DNA from: Eublepharis macularius | Taxonomy: Eukaryota; Chordata; Lepidosauria; Squamata; Eublepharidae | Length of the DNA: 64,000 bases | Assembly (NCBI RefSeq): GCF_028583425.1 | Contig: NC_072792.1 | Span: forward strand, 160,400,676 to 160,464,675 | Reading direction: 5' to 3' | Shown here: piece by piece, positions 10,907 through 22,684 of the stretch | Layout of the letters: each line of letters opens with the position of its first letter | Position numbering within the stretch: the first letter of the stretch is position 1 | The notes under the pieces: generated by a model | What the model saw: the letters and a program-made list of their open reading frames with translations, nothing else | Database searches by the model: none | Told to the model about the DNA's origin: nothing | Position numbers and translations under genes: made by a program

Positions 10907-12822
10907 TATTCTAGGAGCCAGTATCTGAATACCTGAGTATCCTGTATTGTGTCATGCAGCTTATGATTGGTTACAGCCTAAAAGCACTTGTTGCTCACAC
11001 ACTAGACATACATCTTGCATTAAACAATAGCAGCATAAACACTCTGCTTCCTCTTATATAGTCAAGGCTGGTACGTAGCAGTACTGTGTTTTGCAACAAT
11101 GAAATTCTTCTCCCACAGCACGGTGACATGTTAAAGCGCAAGTAAACTGCCAAATCAGAGTTCTATATGTGACTGAAGTGGGGGGAAAGCATCTATAGAT
11201 GTAACTCTAATGGAATTTGAAGAAGGAAAAGAGTTCCAGGCTATTTTTAAAATGCTTTAACCTTACTTATGCTGTCATAACATTAGTTCTGCATGGTGTG
11301 ACATTCATGACTAACACATCCATTCTTGTCAGCAACATTTTCTCAACCTCTCTCTCTCTCAGTCACAGGGACACATACTTTGTAGCAAAGCTCATGTTGT
11401 TCTCTTCTGATTGGCTAATGCTTGAACATAGTTCAGAGCACTTGACTTATTATGGTAATTCTGCATGACTAACCTACGAACAATCAGAAATAATTGCACT
11501 GTTCTATACATTATGTACAATTTGTCAGACTATGTCATTACAGACCTGATAGTCTGCTTCACTCCCTTCTGCAAGAAGACAAGGTCTTTTTGATTTCAGA
11601 AGGTTTATTGTGAAAAACAGCATTCATGTCCAGATGTACATATTCCAGGATAGAGATCCTGACCGACCAAAGTATTGTCAAGAATGACTCATGAAACGAA
11701 AGTGGTTACATTTCACCCTCCCCCCTGAGTTCGCACAGCAAAGCTTCTCAGAGGAACGTGGAGCTGGCCAAGGTCGAGCAGACAGATAAGAGAATTTCCT
11801 TTCCCATGGATTCGGCTCCTTGCAGGTGTTGGGGCCTAGAGGGAAAGAAGACTAAATACTACAAAGTTAAACATGGCATTACTCAGGTTAAACAGGCTCT
11901 GACACAATTAAACATTCAGGAATAGCATCAGCTTTTCATCTTGTCCTGTTTGATACTACTTGGAATACAATTTTTGAAGTACTAGAGTTACACTAGCTGG
12001 AGAATGATAGGATAAAAACTATACTACACTGAAATTGCATCACTGTAAGCAGCCGCCAGTGTATCCAGGAGTGCAGGTTTGCAACATTCATTTATTAGAC
12101 ATTTTAGTCTCATGAAATACACCAGTGTACTGGAGTGAAAACAGGAGGATTCATACATCATGATTTTTTGCTGCATGATATTGATAGCAATTTTGGGTAC
12201 AGTATGATTCTTCTCCAGCACCATGTATCTCCAGATGTCATTACATTTTTTCTCTATACCAAGCTTCTGTATGCTGTGAATAATTAGGGGTGTGCACTGA
12301 GAAGATTTTGAGGGGAAATTTTTTACCATGCTTATTTCCAGGTAGGATATTACAGGTTTGGGAGTCAAATCCGAGGTTTTTTTTCCTTTTGGAACATTAT
12401 TTTCGACGGGAAATCTATTCAAGGACCTGGGGCAGTTGTTTACAAAGATAATGGCACCAAATTTGCACAGAATACAGTCCTTCTTCTAAGCTAAAGACTT
12501 TCTAAGTTTCAAGCAGATTGAACAAAGGGGGTCAATTTTGCAAACCCCTCAGATTAGGTCCCTCTTCATGCAGCTGCACTTACCTCTACTGATTTCGAAA
12601 ATGTCGGCAGCCTAGCAGGAGAGCTCCAGACTGGGCATAGCACAACCTCTCCCCCCATCTTCATTCATTTAATTTTCATACTCTTACAGAGACTGACTGA
12701 CAATAAAAAACTTTCTGCTGAAAACTCTCTGTTTGCCATGCTTTTTTTTGCTGAGGTCTGTTTAACAAAGTAAGAAATGAGATTGACAGGGTGTTTTTTT
12801 CCCATTATTCCCTATGGGGGAT
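10907..12822. other. Intergenic, no gene recognised
   Basis: No exon or RNA gene is supported. A stretch around 12285-12420 begins AGGGGTGTGCACTGAGAAG, like the ends of the GGGTGTGCA-type DNA element at 29205-30145, but I cannot set its far boundary. Confidence 0.45.
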
Positions 12823-13500
12823 TGTGATGGACTGCAAGTGCAGCAATCAGAAGGCTGGGAGGGAAAGAGTTAACTCTTGCTTGAAATGGAGAGCTTAAGT
12901 GACAGGCTGCTCCCTCCTCTCTGACTGGTCAGTTATAACTGGGCTAAAGGGCTGACAGTTGCCTTCTGACAGGATTGTTCAGAGAAAGAGAGTTTTGTGA
13001 CTGAGTCTGAAAGGGAAGATCAAACAGGTTCCCCACTGAAGTGAGGGAAGAGGAATCTTTCGTCTTAACTATAACATCACTGTCCCGAAGAAGAATTCTA
13101 TTTAAAAATTCTTAGTATAAATGTCAACATAAGCTGAAGCCCACTTGACACAGACACCATAGAACTGAGAATGTGTTTTGGCAAGAGTGATTGGGTAGTG
13201 GGTGGAAAAACGTTTTCAAGCCAAAAGAAGAAGGGTTAAATCTTCTTAGGAGAAGATGAATTCCTGCCCAGTTCCTAAAGGGTGTTTAGCTCTGAGGAGG
13301 ATCCCAGGTCTGTTGTGAAGGGAAAACAGTTTTATACTGGAATTGTCATAGGAAACTTTGTGAAGAAGCATTCTTGCTGTAAATAAAGCATTAAGTAAAA
13401 TACCTCTCATTGCTAAGAACCAAGAATATACAAAATTAAGCTTCAAGGAAACTGGACTCACTGGAGCCAGGCCTAAAAGCAACCTCCGGGTAACTTGCTA
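12823..13500 (+). mobile_element. Probable solo LTR, Gypsy-like (TGTGA start)
   Basis: It begins TGTGATGGACTGC and contains short blocks shared with the LTR at 38170-38999: AGTGACAGGCTGCTCC here against GAGTGACAGGCTACTCC, and GGTGTTTAGCTCTGAGGAGG against a similar block near 38550. An AATAAA sits near 13382. The right boundary near 13500 is uncertain and no TSD was resolved. Confidence 0.5.
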
Positions 13501-13563
13501 CCACATGATTTCCATGATTCACCCATGCCCAGCTGTTCATGACTGTTCAACAGCAGCCACCCT

Positions 13564-13740
13564 ATGAAAGTCAGTATTGTATAGTGGTTAGAGTTTCAAA
13601 TTAGAATCTGGGAGAGCCAGGTTTTAATCCCCACTCTGCCATGGAAGCTCACTGGGTATTTTTAGGCCTAACCTACCTCACAGGTTGTTGTGAGGATAAA
13701 ATGAACAAGATGAGGAGGATGTAAGTTGCTCTGTTTATGT
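13564..13740 (+). repeat. CORE-type SINE, family C
   Basis: AGTCAGTATTGTATAGTGGT, GGTTTTAATCCCCACTCTGC and ACCTCACAGGTTGTTGTGAG mark a tRNA-like head and CORE body. It shares this layout with 17795-18025 and the minus-strand copies at 18770-19005 and 34450-34690. Confidence 0.7.
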
Positions 13741-13870
13741 CACAGAATCACAGAATCACAGAGTTGGAAGGGGCCGTACAGACCTTCTAGTCCCACCCCC
13801 TGCCCAATGCAGGATGAGCCTAAAGCATCTCTGACAAATATTTATCCAGCCTCTTCTTGAAAACTGCCAG
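13741..13870 (-). repeat. CR1 LINE 3' end
   Basis: Repeats of CAGAATCACAGAATCA lead into GAGTTGGAAGGGGCCGTACA and AAGCATCTCTGACAAATATT. CR1 elements characteristically end in ATTCTATGAT-type repeats, so this copy lies on the minus strand. Similar 3' ends are at 15566-15672 (minus) and 25742-25858 (plus). Confidence 0.8.
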
Positions 13871-13889
13871 TGATGGGGAGCTCATTTCC

Positions 13890-14240
13890 TTTCTCACTGA
13901 GACTCAAGGTGGATTACACAGTGTGAGATTAGTACAATCAATAGCAAGGACATTTCCACAGTGTCATGGACATTTCCACAAACAATGTCGTAGGATAAAT
14001 TAAAAAAAAGTTTACAAAGACATAGCATTAGTGAGGATCCAATACGGAGTTGAAGAATTGCTGAAACAGAACATAATGAATTCTAGGACTGACATGAGAC
14101 AACATGAAGCACAGGTAGTATATAGGCAGTATATAGGAATACATATTTAAAGCACCAGATAATATGTAAGGCAACATAGTAGTGAAGTCTATAGTCCATA
14201 ACTCATTAGTGAAGCTTTGGGTCCTCATTTTGAAAAAAAG
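13890..14240. repeat. LINE-like 3' region repeat, shared with 54515-54900
   Basis: CACTGAGACTCAAGGTGGAT, GACATTTCCACAAACAATGT and GAATTGCTGAAACAGAACAT are matched by diverged equivalents at 54515-54900 in the same orientation. It is a dispersed repeat; its class is not clear to me. Confidence 0.45.
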
Positions 14241-14258
14241 ATGGGGTACAAATGAATA

Positions 14259-14457
14259 GGGTCACCAACTCAGTGTTGGGAAATTTCTGGAGATTTTGGG
14301 GGGTAGAACCTGGAGACGACAGGGTTTGGGTAGGGAAGGGCCTCAGTGGGGTCTAATGCCATAGAGTTCACCCTCCAAAACAGCCATTTTCTCCAGGGGA
14401 ACTGATCTCTGTAGTCTGGAGAGATCTCCAGGCCCCATCTAGAGGTTGGCAAACCTA
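14259..14457. mobile_element. Inverted-repeat element (AGGTTGCCAAC type)
   Basis: It starts AGGGTCACCAACTCAGTGTT and ends GAGGTTGGCAAACCT. The interior has GCCATTTTCTCCAGGGGAAC and GAGATCTCCAGGCCCCATCT. An opposite-orientation copy is at 49933-50150. The terminal inverted repeat is short and imperfect; its class is inferred. Confidence 0.55.
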
Positions 14458-15565
14458 AAAAGGAAGCAATCAGATAATAAATATAGATGAAGATGGGAGG
14501 CAAAGAAAAGGTAGGTTGGTCAGTGGGTGAGAAGGAGAGAAGGAAGCAGGGAACATCAAGGATATGAGGAATGCCAATAGGAGCAAAAGGGGAATTGTGC
14601 AATGGGACCTGGCCCAGCCTGATTGGCACCATGTACATAAGCCCAGCCCAGCAACTGGCACTACATAACTTGGGCAGAATTTTCCTTTGGAGAGGCTGCC
14701 AGGCAGAAGGAAGGAGGGAAAGCTGAAGACGAGAAAGCAGTTAAAGGTAAGTTGTCTGGAGGATTGGAATGAGAAAAAGAAGCAGGCATAGGGAGAGGCT
14801 ATGGGAGCTTTCAGGAAAGGGAAAGAAGAAATAGTGAGAAAGGGGGAAATAAAATGCCCCCCCAACTCCTTGCAGGTCCCCCACTTGTCTAATATAATGC
14901 AACTTTATATTACTTTGTGAAAAAAGTCAACTGGAAGAACCTACCACTGTTAAAAGAAATGTATCATCAAGTGATTTGATATGAGCATAAGAAAATAAGA
15001 AATTTGCTGGATCTCATCTGTGGTCCATCTAGTCCAGCATCCTGTTTCACACAACATTGGAACAGAGGCCAAGACAGAGTTGCCAGATTCCACCCATGTC
15101 AAAACTGGGATGTGCGTGAGGGGACAGGTTCTTATCTGTGTGGGCACATACGACCACATCTGCAGGCAATTATGTTGTGGTGTGACCCAATGTTTCCAGG
15201 TCATCACCAGGATTCACAGGTGCAGGTGCCTTTGAAGGAGGACTCATTGGAACCAGCCTGTGTCCAGGCCTGTCCCCCTGTTTCACCTCTGTTTCCCCTG
15301 TCAGCCAGGTGAGCAGTAGCGACACTGAGGGTGGGGGATCGCCCTCCCACAGTAGGGAGATAGCAACCCTGGGCCAAGGCCTTCCCCTGATGTTACGATA
15401 ATGTTTTTTTTTTAAATTTTAATTCCCAAATAATCTCTGGAATCGATTTTGCATTTTTCACTGTCGCCACACACTGAGTTAACATTTTCATCAAGCTGTT
15501 CATTGCAACCTCACAATCACCATTTTCCTCTCAGTCTCAGCCACTTCAGACCCCATCAGCATATA
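14458..15565. other. Intergenic, no gene recognised
   Basis: The purine-rich stretch 14480-14850 resembles 18050-18420 in intron 1 of the TMEM45A-like gene (GAAGGAGAGAAGGAAGCAGG, GAAATAGTGAGAAAGGGGG), so it is a dispersed repeat. The long open frames on its minus strand follow from the base bias. Confidence 0.5.
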
Positions 15566-15672
15566 GAATCATAGAATCATAGAGTTGGAAGGGGCCATAC
15601 AGACCATCTAGTCCAATCCCCTGCCCAGTGCAGGATCAGCCTAAAGCATCTCTGACAAATATTCATCCAATA
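15566..15672 (-). repeat. CR1 LINE 3' end
   Basis: GAATCATAGAATCATAGAG, then GGAAGGGGCCATACAGACCA and CAGCCTAAAGCATCTCTGAC. Same CR1 3' end as at 13741 and 25742. Only the terminal ~100 bp is present. Confidence 0.85.
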
Positions 15673-16602
15673 CTGAAAGTTAGGGTTTATTTAAGTGTAT
15701 ATCACCTTACTACACTGCACTTTGGGAGGCATGTTGTTGTCCGCTCACCCAAATTTGTGGCAATCCTTCAGTAGCTCTTCACCATCTGTCTTGGTTTTCA
15801 CCATCCTGAATAATTTGATACCATAAGCAAATTCAGCCAGTATGCTGCTCACCCCCAATTTGATGTAATTTATGAAATTGTACCAATACCAGTACTAATC
15901 CTTGTGGGATCCCACTGCTTACTGGAAATAATAGACACATCTAGAAAACTGCTATGATCATAAAGCCTGATTTGGATCTAGCTTGGAAATAATAGTCAGG
16001 GGTCAGAAAACAGACTGTGTGATATGTGTATGTACATGGCAGCTTTGTACTGTGTCTTGCTTTTTCAGAGGGAAAATGTTTCCAGCTATCAGGAATGAGT
16101 GGGGCTACCTGGTGACTGTGAATTAATATAAATACAAAATCCAGAAGTTTCTAGTCTGACAATTATGACCTGACATGCAGTGTTAACAAACGTTTAGCAT
16201 ACCTTAGCAACGTTTAAGGTGCTTTTCAATTTATTAGATATTAAAAGGAGCGAGGAAGTCTGTAGACTGCTTCAGTGAGAAAGACAGAACTCAATATATT
16301 GTTTTGTTGGAAATAATATTCTTCATAAAATTATTATACTAGGAGAGCAAACCAAAGCAGTTTTACTCAGAATCCTAATTAGGTCTATACAGTACGGCTT
16401 ATGCCTAAATGGTCTAATGGTCTAATGATTACATTGTTGGTCCCTCTCTGCCATTTCCAAGGCTGCATCTGTCCAATAGAGAAGATCCATCACCTGCAGC
16501 AATTATCTTCTTGTGGATACAGGGGAATGTTCTTTAGATCTATAAGTAATAGATTCTTCCTAGACCTACCTTACTTAAAATGTTGTCTTTAGATTTTTGC
16601 AG
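15673..16602. other. Region upstream of the TMEM45A-like coding exon
   Basis: No repeat or exon recognised. The acceptor at 16602 implies at least one non-coding 5' exon farther upstream. I could not identify it or a promoter. Confidence 0.4.
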
Positions 16603-16613
16603 AATAGAGAAAG

Positions 16614-16800
16614 ATGGGAACTTTTGCAGGTCATGTTCTTCCAGGGAGTTTTTTCCTCCTCTTTGGCGTGTGGTGGTCTGTGAAGTATCCCTTGAAATAT
16701 GTCTGTCAAAAGAAAAAGAACACTTCTTACCTTGGTTCCAAACAATTGCATCGCTTTGAATTTGCTGAGGGCATCTACAAAGCTCTATGTGCCCTTATTG
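16614..16800 (+). CDS. TMEM45A: TMEM45A-like, coding exon 1 of 5
   Basis: First coding exon of a TMEM45-family (DUF716) multi-pass membrane protein. The acceptor is TTTTTGCAG at 16602, 11 nt of 5' UTR follow, and AAAGATGG is a good initiation context. The protein starts MGTFAGHVLPGSFFLLFGVW, a first membrane segment. Then come WSVKYPLKY, the family-typical SYLGSK and LHRFEFAEG. The donor is GTAAGTGAGT at 16801. The exon is 187 nt and ends in phase 1. The opening and the YLGSK block favour TMEM45A over TMEM45B, from my memory of both human proteins. TMEM45A is a Golgi/trans-Golgi membrane protein linked to keratinocyte differentiation; its biochemical activity is unknown. Confidence 0.88.
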
Positions 16801-17794
16801 GTAAGTGAGTTTCTTTGTTTGTACTTTCAAATAAATGTTGTTAGATTGAGCTGTCTGTCTTTACAGTAAAAATAAGCAGCAATCTAAGCAGAATATATAT
16901 ATATACTTATTAAAAGAGAAACCTATCGGTGTTGTTAACACTAAAGCAAATTATAGTGAAACGTGATGCCAGAAATCACTTTGTCTTTTAAAAGCAAGAC
17001 ACTTCCTGGGAAATTATAGAATGGATTCAGCTTGTGATTGAATATTGCATCGATTTAGCGGCTTATTGTAAAAGCCTTGAAATACATTGTTCATGAAATT
17101 AAGATGGGGTGCAAAAGATTATTGGCAAACATTATACATTTTAGTGTATACTTGGGAAAAAATCATCTCATTTTATCCATTTATCCAGGGTCCTTTGGTT
17201 TTTTGGTGACGTTACTCACTAGTATTGAGTACCACTAACTTTCTCAGGGCTTTCCCAAGTACTGAAGGGAAAATTAGTAGAAACTGGCACAACCAAATAT
17301 ATGAGTACTAACACTTTTCTAAAAAAAAATATATATATATATTTATTTATTTATTTATTTGATTTATACCCCGCCCTCCCCACAGATGGGCTCAGGGTGG
17401 CTGAGCACTGAATATATCTAATTCTCAAAGTGGTCAGATCTGTGGATACTTAAATCCAAATATTGGAGCCATAAACAGACAAGACAGAAATCTTTCTACA
17501 AGATCTGGAGAAAAATCTGAAATCTAAAGGGGAAAAACGACTGGGAGAACTAACCCCCACCCCCAATGATAAAAGCAGCACTTGACTTTAAGAAATAAAT
17601 GCTCTCAGTGGCAATTGCTGGGCAACCTCACCAGTATTGCTCATTGAAGCCTTGGTTTCTGTCAGTAAAAGGCAGGGGAGGAGACAGGACCCTTTCTAGG
17701 CATGTTTTGGCTTTTGTGGGACAAGCCATCAGGACTATGTAACTTGCAAGACTCACCCAGGACTGGCTGCTTGCAACTGTTCAACAGCAGCTAC

Positions 17795-18025
17795 CCCACA
17801 AAAGCCAGTGTGGTACAACGGTTAGAGTGTTGGACCATGAACTATGATATCCAGGTTTGAATCCCCATTCTGCCATGGAATTTTGCTGGGTGACCTTGTG
17901 CCACTCACACACTCTCAGCCTAACCTACCTCATCGTGTTGTTGTGAAAATAAAATGGAAGGAAAGGTTGAAAGTTGCATTGGGCTTACAGTCTGGGAAAA
18001 GGTGGGGTATAAATGAAGCAACTAA
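17795..18025 (+). repeat. CORE-type SINE, family C, full copy
   Basis: Head CCAGTGTGGTACAACGGTTA with B box GGTTTGAATCCCCATTCTGC, body GGTGACCTTGTGCCACTCAC and tail AAAGGTGGGGTATAAATGAA followed by an A-rich end. This layout (tRNA head, CORE, LINE-like tail) is typical of CORE-SINEs. Confidence 0.78.
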
Positions 18026-18769
18026 ATAATAAATATAGCTGAAGATGGATGCAGATAAAAGATAAGTTGATTGGTGGGTAGGAAGGAGAGACAGAATCAG
18101 GGATATGGGGGTTGCTGGTGGGAGGAGGAAATAGTGTGAGGAATGGAAAACAGGAAAAATGAGGTACCCCCTACAAGTCCTTGAGGGTTTACCACAACAC
18201 AACTGGACCTGTCCCCGGCAACTGGCCTTGCAAAACTGGGCCATAGTTTTCCCTAGTAGAGGATGCCAGAGGAGGGAAAATTGAAGATGGGATAGATAAA
18301 AGTAGTTTGGATGGTGGATGAGAAGGAAAGAAGGAAGCAGAAAAAGAGAAGAGGCTACTGGGGCTTTCAGGGAAGGGAAAGAAGAAATAGTGAGTGATGG
18401 GGAAATGAGATTTCCTCTGCAAGCCCTTGTTGGTTCTCCATTGCTCAGCTGGGCCCAGACCAGAAACTGATAGAGTTGCAGTGCCACCCTAAGCAGACAG
18501 AATTGCCAAGCTGGGCTTGGCAACCAATGGGAGGGTTGGGGATGAGGACAAGGTGGGGTACATTGTGGGCATGATAATGTCACATTTGGGGGAAATGTAG
18601 AAGTGTTGGTGGGTTGCTGAAGCTACCCTTCTAGATTCTCCTCTGAAGTGGTGTTGTCACAGCTGTGACACAGTGTTTTTTATTTCCCCCCTACTGCTGC
18701 CTGAAGCAGTAGTCAACATCAACAACAAAAGCTTGGCAGCCTTATAAGCTGAGTTCTACCCTTCTAAGT

Positions 18770-19005
18770 CCATTCATTCATTTATTCATTTATACCCCAC
18801 CTTTCTTCCCAATGGGGGCTTAACACAGTTTATGTCATTCTCCTCTCCTCCATTTTTTCCTCACAATAACCCTTTGAGGTAGGTTAGGCTTAGAATGTAT
18901 GACTGGCCCAAGGGCACCCAGCGAGCTTCCATGACAGAGTTGGGATTTGACCTTGGAAGTCTCAGATCCTAGTCCAACACTGTAGCCACTCCACCAAGAT
19001 GGCTT
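18770..19005 (-). repeat. CORE-type SINE, family C
   Basis: It starts with the tail TTATACCCCACCTTTCTTCC and ends with the head region GTCCAACACTGTAGCCACTC. It is the inverted counterpart of 17795-18025. Confidence 0.75.
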
Positions 19006-19225
19006 CAGTGCTTAAGATGACACTGTTGCACTTGCTTTCTGGACAGTGTCCACAACTTTCTAAACTCTCAGGCAAAGAGGCACCTGCATATCTAGCTATT
19101 TCATCTGACCTTACAAGGACAAATATATCAGTGTATCACTGCCAGAATTCTAAGATTTATAAAGTGGCCAGTTCCCTAAATAAGAATCAAGAAGGCTACT
19201 GACGCACTTATTTTTTTACACACAG

Positions 19226-19438
19226 GTATGCTAGCTGAGCAGTTTGGTCCTGATGGACCTCAGCTGAAACTATACAATGATGAAAAGAAACAATGGGTGC
19301 GTCTTGTGAGATGGCAGCATACCACTATATATCTCTTTTATGGCATCTCAGGGGTCATGGACATGGTGGCTAGCAGAACTAAAGTGTTACCAGGAGCCAT
19401 GGACAGGATGGTACTTTCACTAGCCTTGTTCGTGGAAT
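19226..19438 (+). CDS. TMEM45A: TMEM45A-like, coding exon 2 of 5
   Basis: Exon 1 leaves one base, and GT at the start of this exon completes a glycine. The frame then reads MLAEQFGPDGPQLKLYNDE, WVRLVRWQHTTIYLFYGISG and LPGAMDRMVLSLALFVE. These align well with the family's AEQF-P-GPHL-LY and W-H-T-Y-F blocks. The exon is 213 nt, ends in phase 1 and has donor GTGAGT at 19439. It supplies the luminal/extracellular loop and the next two membrane segments. There are no stops or frameshifts. Confidence 0.9.
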
Positions 19439-19574
19439 GTGAGTTTAGCATATTGTTCATAAAGAGATTCTTTTCTGAACCCAAATGAAATTGCATAGAT
19501 AAACATTTTTGGTTTATTAGAGTAACAATGTTTTGTATGAGACAAAAAATGCATCAAATGGCAGAACTGTCTAT

Positions 19575-19627
19575 GAGTAAAATCCTAAGCAGAGTTACTC
19601 TGATCTAAGCCCATTGAAATCAATGGG
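19575..19627 (+). repeat. Left half of a palindromic MITE
   Basis: AAATCCTAAGCAGAGTTACT, GATCTAAGCCC and then ATTGAAATCAAT, the symmetric centre, ending GGGC. The expected right half (GTAACTCTGCTTAGGATTT) reappears at about 20658-20676. The element has therefore been split by the LTR at 19628-20650. Confidence 0.6.
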
Positions 19628-20650
19628 CTGCATCCAGCAAGAGGCAGGTAAAGGCTTGTAACTGGAGCAGGTAGGGAGGTTGATTGACAGGTCCCTTCCC
19701 CGTTATGGCTAGCCTGAGAGAGAATGGCAGTTGGCAATAGAATGATGAGCCAACAGTTGGTGCTAACAGAAGGGGGGGGCGTTGACGGATTTAACTGAAG
19801 AGTTAGGGAGTTGGAACCTGGCATTTGACCAGAGAGGGTCAGCCAGAGAGCCCTTTGTATGAGGAAGAAAGAGAAAAGTGTACCCTTACAGTAAAAACAT
19901 TAAGTTTATGAAAGACTTTTAGCCCTTGTACTAAAGTGAGATAGACAGCACTGAATTTTACTGATACACAAGAGAACCTGGAACTTGTAACAAACAGCAG
20001 AAGTGGGTAGAAAGGAGTCTTCCCTTTGGCCAAAGGAAAAGAGTTATAGCTTTGGTATAACTATAACTCCTGCCCAGTATCTGAAGAGGATTCTAACTCA
20101 GTGGAGTACCCTGAGGTCTGCAGTAAAAGGGAAGTAGTGTTGTGCATGTGTGTAAATTGGAGCACTTAACCTGTGAAGGAGCATCAAACAAAGAAAGAAC
20201 TTTAAAGAGTTCAAGTGTTGCCAACACCATCTTCTCTCATTTAAGTTAGCAACCATAAGAAACATAACTGTACTAAGTGTTTTGTGCCTAACTCAAGTGA
20301 AGTAATCTGTGCAAATACTACTTACTGAAGTTTTAAGTATCTACCTACACTTCTACCTATCCAACCTACCTGTAAATAAACCATCCGTTTCCTTTTAAAA
20401 CTCCATAAGCCTCATGTGCCAGTTTTATTTCTAAGGGAAACACAAATCCCTGATCCTCCCTCTATGTAAACTTGGCTGGGTAAACACACAACCTATATGT
20501 TCCTTAAGAGTAGGACAATAAAGAAAGTTGAAGCTACAAACACAACAATGCTACTAAAGTCTTCCCAGCCCAGTAAACAGCCTCATACACTTTGGGAGGA
20601 AAATTTTACCTCAGAGTACGGGAAGAACAGCCCAAGCTTGAATGAGCCAA
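19628..20650 (+). mobile_element. Probable LTR insertion (Gypsy-like)
   Basis: This sequence separates the two MITE halves. It shares TAACTCCTGCCCAGTATCTG and the following GAAGAGGA and CCTGAGGTCTG blocks with the LTRs at 12823 and 38170. A poly(A) signal AATAAA lies near 20376. Sequence after about 20480 may be internal rather than LTR. The ends and TSD are not resolved. Confidence 0.5.
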
Positions 20651-21429
20651 GGGTTTGTGACATATGTAACTCTGCTTAGGATTTCTCTGCATTTCTTCTC
20701 TTCAACCATGCTATAACTTCTGTACTTCTATTTAATAATACTTTAAATAAATTAAACAGAAACCTGGTAGATAATACATTGTTTACTCATGAATAAGAAT
20801 AGGATTAGGACTGCAGATACTGCCAAATGCTAGTCCTTCAAAATGTTCATACTGTGAGGTTCATTTACTTCTCTCCTTCCCTGCCTTAATGGAATGTTTT
20901 TACTTAACATAAGTGATCAAAACACCAAGCAATGGTTCTGTGCCTTTTACCACTATACTTTCTTCACACAAGTAGTTTAGTCTTTCTCCCTCTAGATGCT
21001 TTTACCACAACCATTACACAGCTAGCATGTGTGCCTGACCTTCTTAGTATGAGAGTACCTAACATCGTTATCTCTACTGCAGACATAAAGGCAAGTGGGA
21101 AGATATATTTTCCTCTCCTTTAGAGGTTCTATAGATCTGAACACCTCCTGGTGTCACTGTATACACTTGAGCTTCTTGATACAAAATTGAAATTGTATGT
21201 GTGACATCCTCCCACCCCACGCCCTGGCTAGATCTACCACCCATGCATTCACTGTTGTGAGAGATCAGGCTACGGTTACCAGCCCCCTCATTGGGGATGG
21301 GGGATCCCCCACTCCCAGCTTCCATCCCTCACTGTTACCCAAATGGAGGGGTCTCCTTGCAAATTGGGGGAATTAGCATGCAAGGAAACGAGCTAGCAAA
21401 AGGGGGTAACAGGGACCTCCACCTATTTA

Positions 21430-22074
21430 TACCAGGTCCCTTCCCTCAGAGGACTCTCGGAATGACCGAGCGGGTGTCTAACAAAAATTATTTTATTAAA
21501 GGGGCATCAAAAACAATTATGCAAGAACATACACCACACACATACAGAGTTGCCTAGGAAAAGCAGAGAGGAGGTCGAATAGAGTTTTGGGAGTTTTAAG
21601 TTACTTTACCAGTCCAGAACAGGAGCAGCTTGATGTTCAGTGTTTTGTGGCAAGAAGAGAGGGGGGGGGGCTCAGATATGCAGTCTGAAGGTGTGCATAG
21701 AATCCCAGAGCACACACACACAATTATGACGGAGGGTAGCCCAATTATACTGTGGAACATACCCTGGGGAAGGATAGTGTCTTCTACTCCCCAAAAATAA
21801 CTTAATGACTGTCTATGGAGGTGAGACAAAGAACAGGGAAAGCTTTGATTTAGCTTTCCTGGGAGAAACTAAAGTTATCAGTGATGATTAATGAACTGTG
21901 ATGGCTGGATGGAAGCAGCTATCAGAGCCCTGAATAGCCTTGATTGGGAGAGTGGATAAGGAAAGATCAGCAGGGTGTGGAGGAGATTAATTCAGAAACT
22001 TCTCGAATACCCTATTTTTTGAATTCTTGTGCATTTCCAGGGCATGGAGAGGCAACTAGTCAGCCTGACACACA
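21430..22074 (-). mobile_element. Probable solo LTR, minus strand
   Basis: It shows block-wise similarity to the minus-strand LTR at 41139-42726. Here GGTCCCTTCCCTCAGAGG corresponds to GGGTCCCCTTCCCAAGG at the left end. AAACTAAAGTTATCAGTGATG corresponds to AAACTTATCAGTGTTG. The right end is CCTGACACA, the complement of a TGTGTCAGG start. Boundaries are approximate. Confidence 0.5.
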
Positions 22075-22260
22075 TTCTAGTAGTTTTCCATACTCCAGCC
22101 AGAGCTGGCAACTGCATTCTGCCTAGTCAGGTCATTTGGTGCTTGATGCACATGGGGGGGAAAGGGACTTATGATATTCCATATTCATAAGCTTCTCTTT
22201 CCAATATAATGAAGAGGCCTGACTGCTAACACCACCTTTCACCTGACTGATGGGTTTGTG

Positions 22261-22684
22261 CAGGGCTCATTTTGAGGGGGAACGAGCAGGAATGCAGTTC
22301 CAGTAGTTCCCCAAAGAGGTCACATGACCAGTGGCCCCTCCCATCTGACTCTCAGCCATTTTGGGCCTGTTTCGGCATGGATTGGGGCCAAAATGTCCCG
22401 GATCGGGCCACTGATGGCTGGTGGATCGCTCTCCCACTCAGCAGCGGCTCAATCCTGATCATTTGTGGGCCATTTTCAGAACTTTTTGCCATTTTGGGCC
22501 CAATTTCAGCCCTGAATAGCCAGGATTGGGTCCAAAACAGTCAGGACAGGTGATGTCAGGGGGTGTGGCATATGCAAATCAGTTATGCTAATGACACACT
22601 TCCAGTGATGTCAAGGGGCATGGCATATGCTAATGAGTTATGCTAATGAGTTCCTCCAACTCTTTTTCTATGAAATGACCCCTG
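22261..22684. mobile_element. Non-autonomous hAT-like element with 8-bp TSD
   Basis: The ends CAGGGCTCATTTTGAG and TATGAAATGACCCCTG are inverted. The element is flanked by exact GGTTTGTG duplications (22253-22260 and 22685-22692). The interior holds CATTTTGGGCC-like repeats and two copies of GGCATATGCAAAT/GGCATATGCTAAT. An end of the same type, inverted (CCAAATGAGCCCTGG), occurs near 47780. No transposase is encoded. Confidence 0.78.

Larger units (their letters stand above)
16801..19225 (+). other. TMEM45A: TMEM45A-like intron 1
   Basis: GTAAGT donor and a TTTTTTTACACACAG acceptor. It contains an AT microsatellite near 17325-17345 leading into a LINE-like 3' end (TTTATACCCCGCCCTCCCCA at about 17360), the SINEs at 17795-18025 and 18770-19005, and a purine-rich dispersed repeat at about 18050-18420. 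The remainder shows nothing recognised. Confidence 0.7.

Noticed and set aside
17930-18583. 217-codon open frame on -
   Set aside because: It lies in purine-rich repeat sequence of intron 1. The proline/leucine-rich translation reflects base bias.
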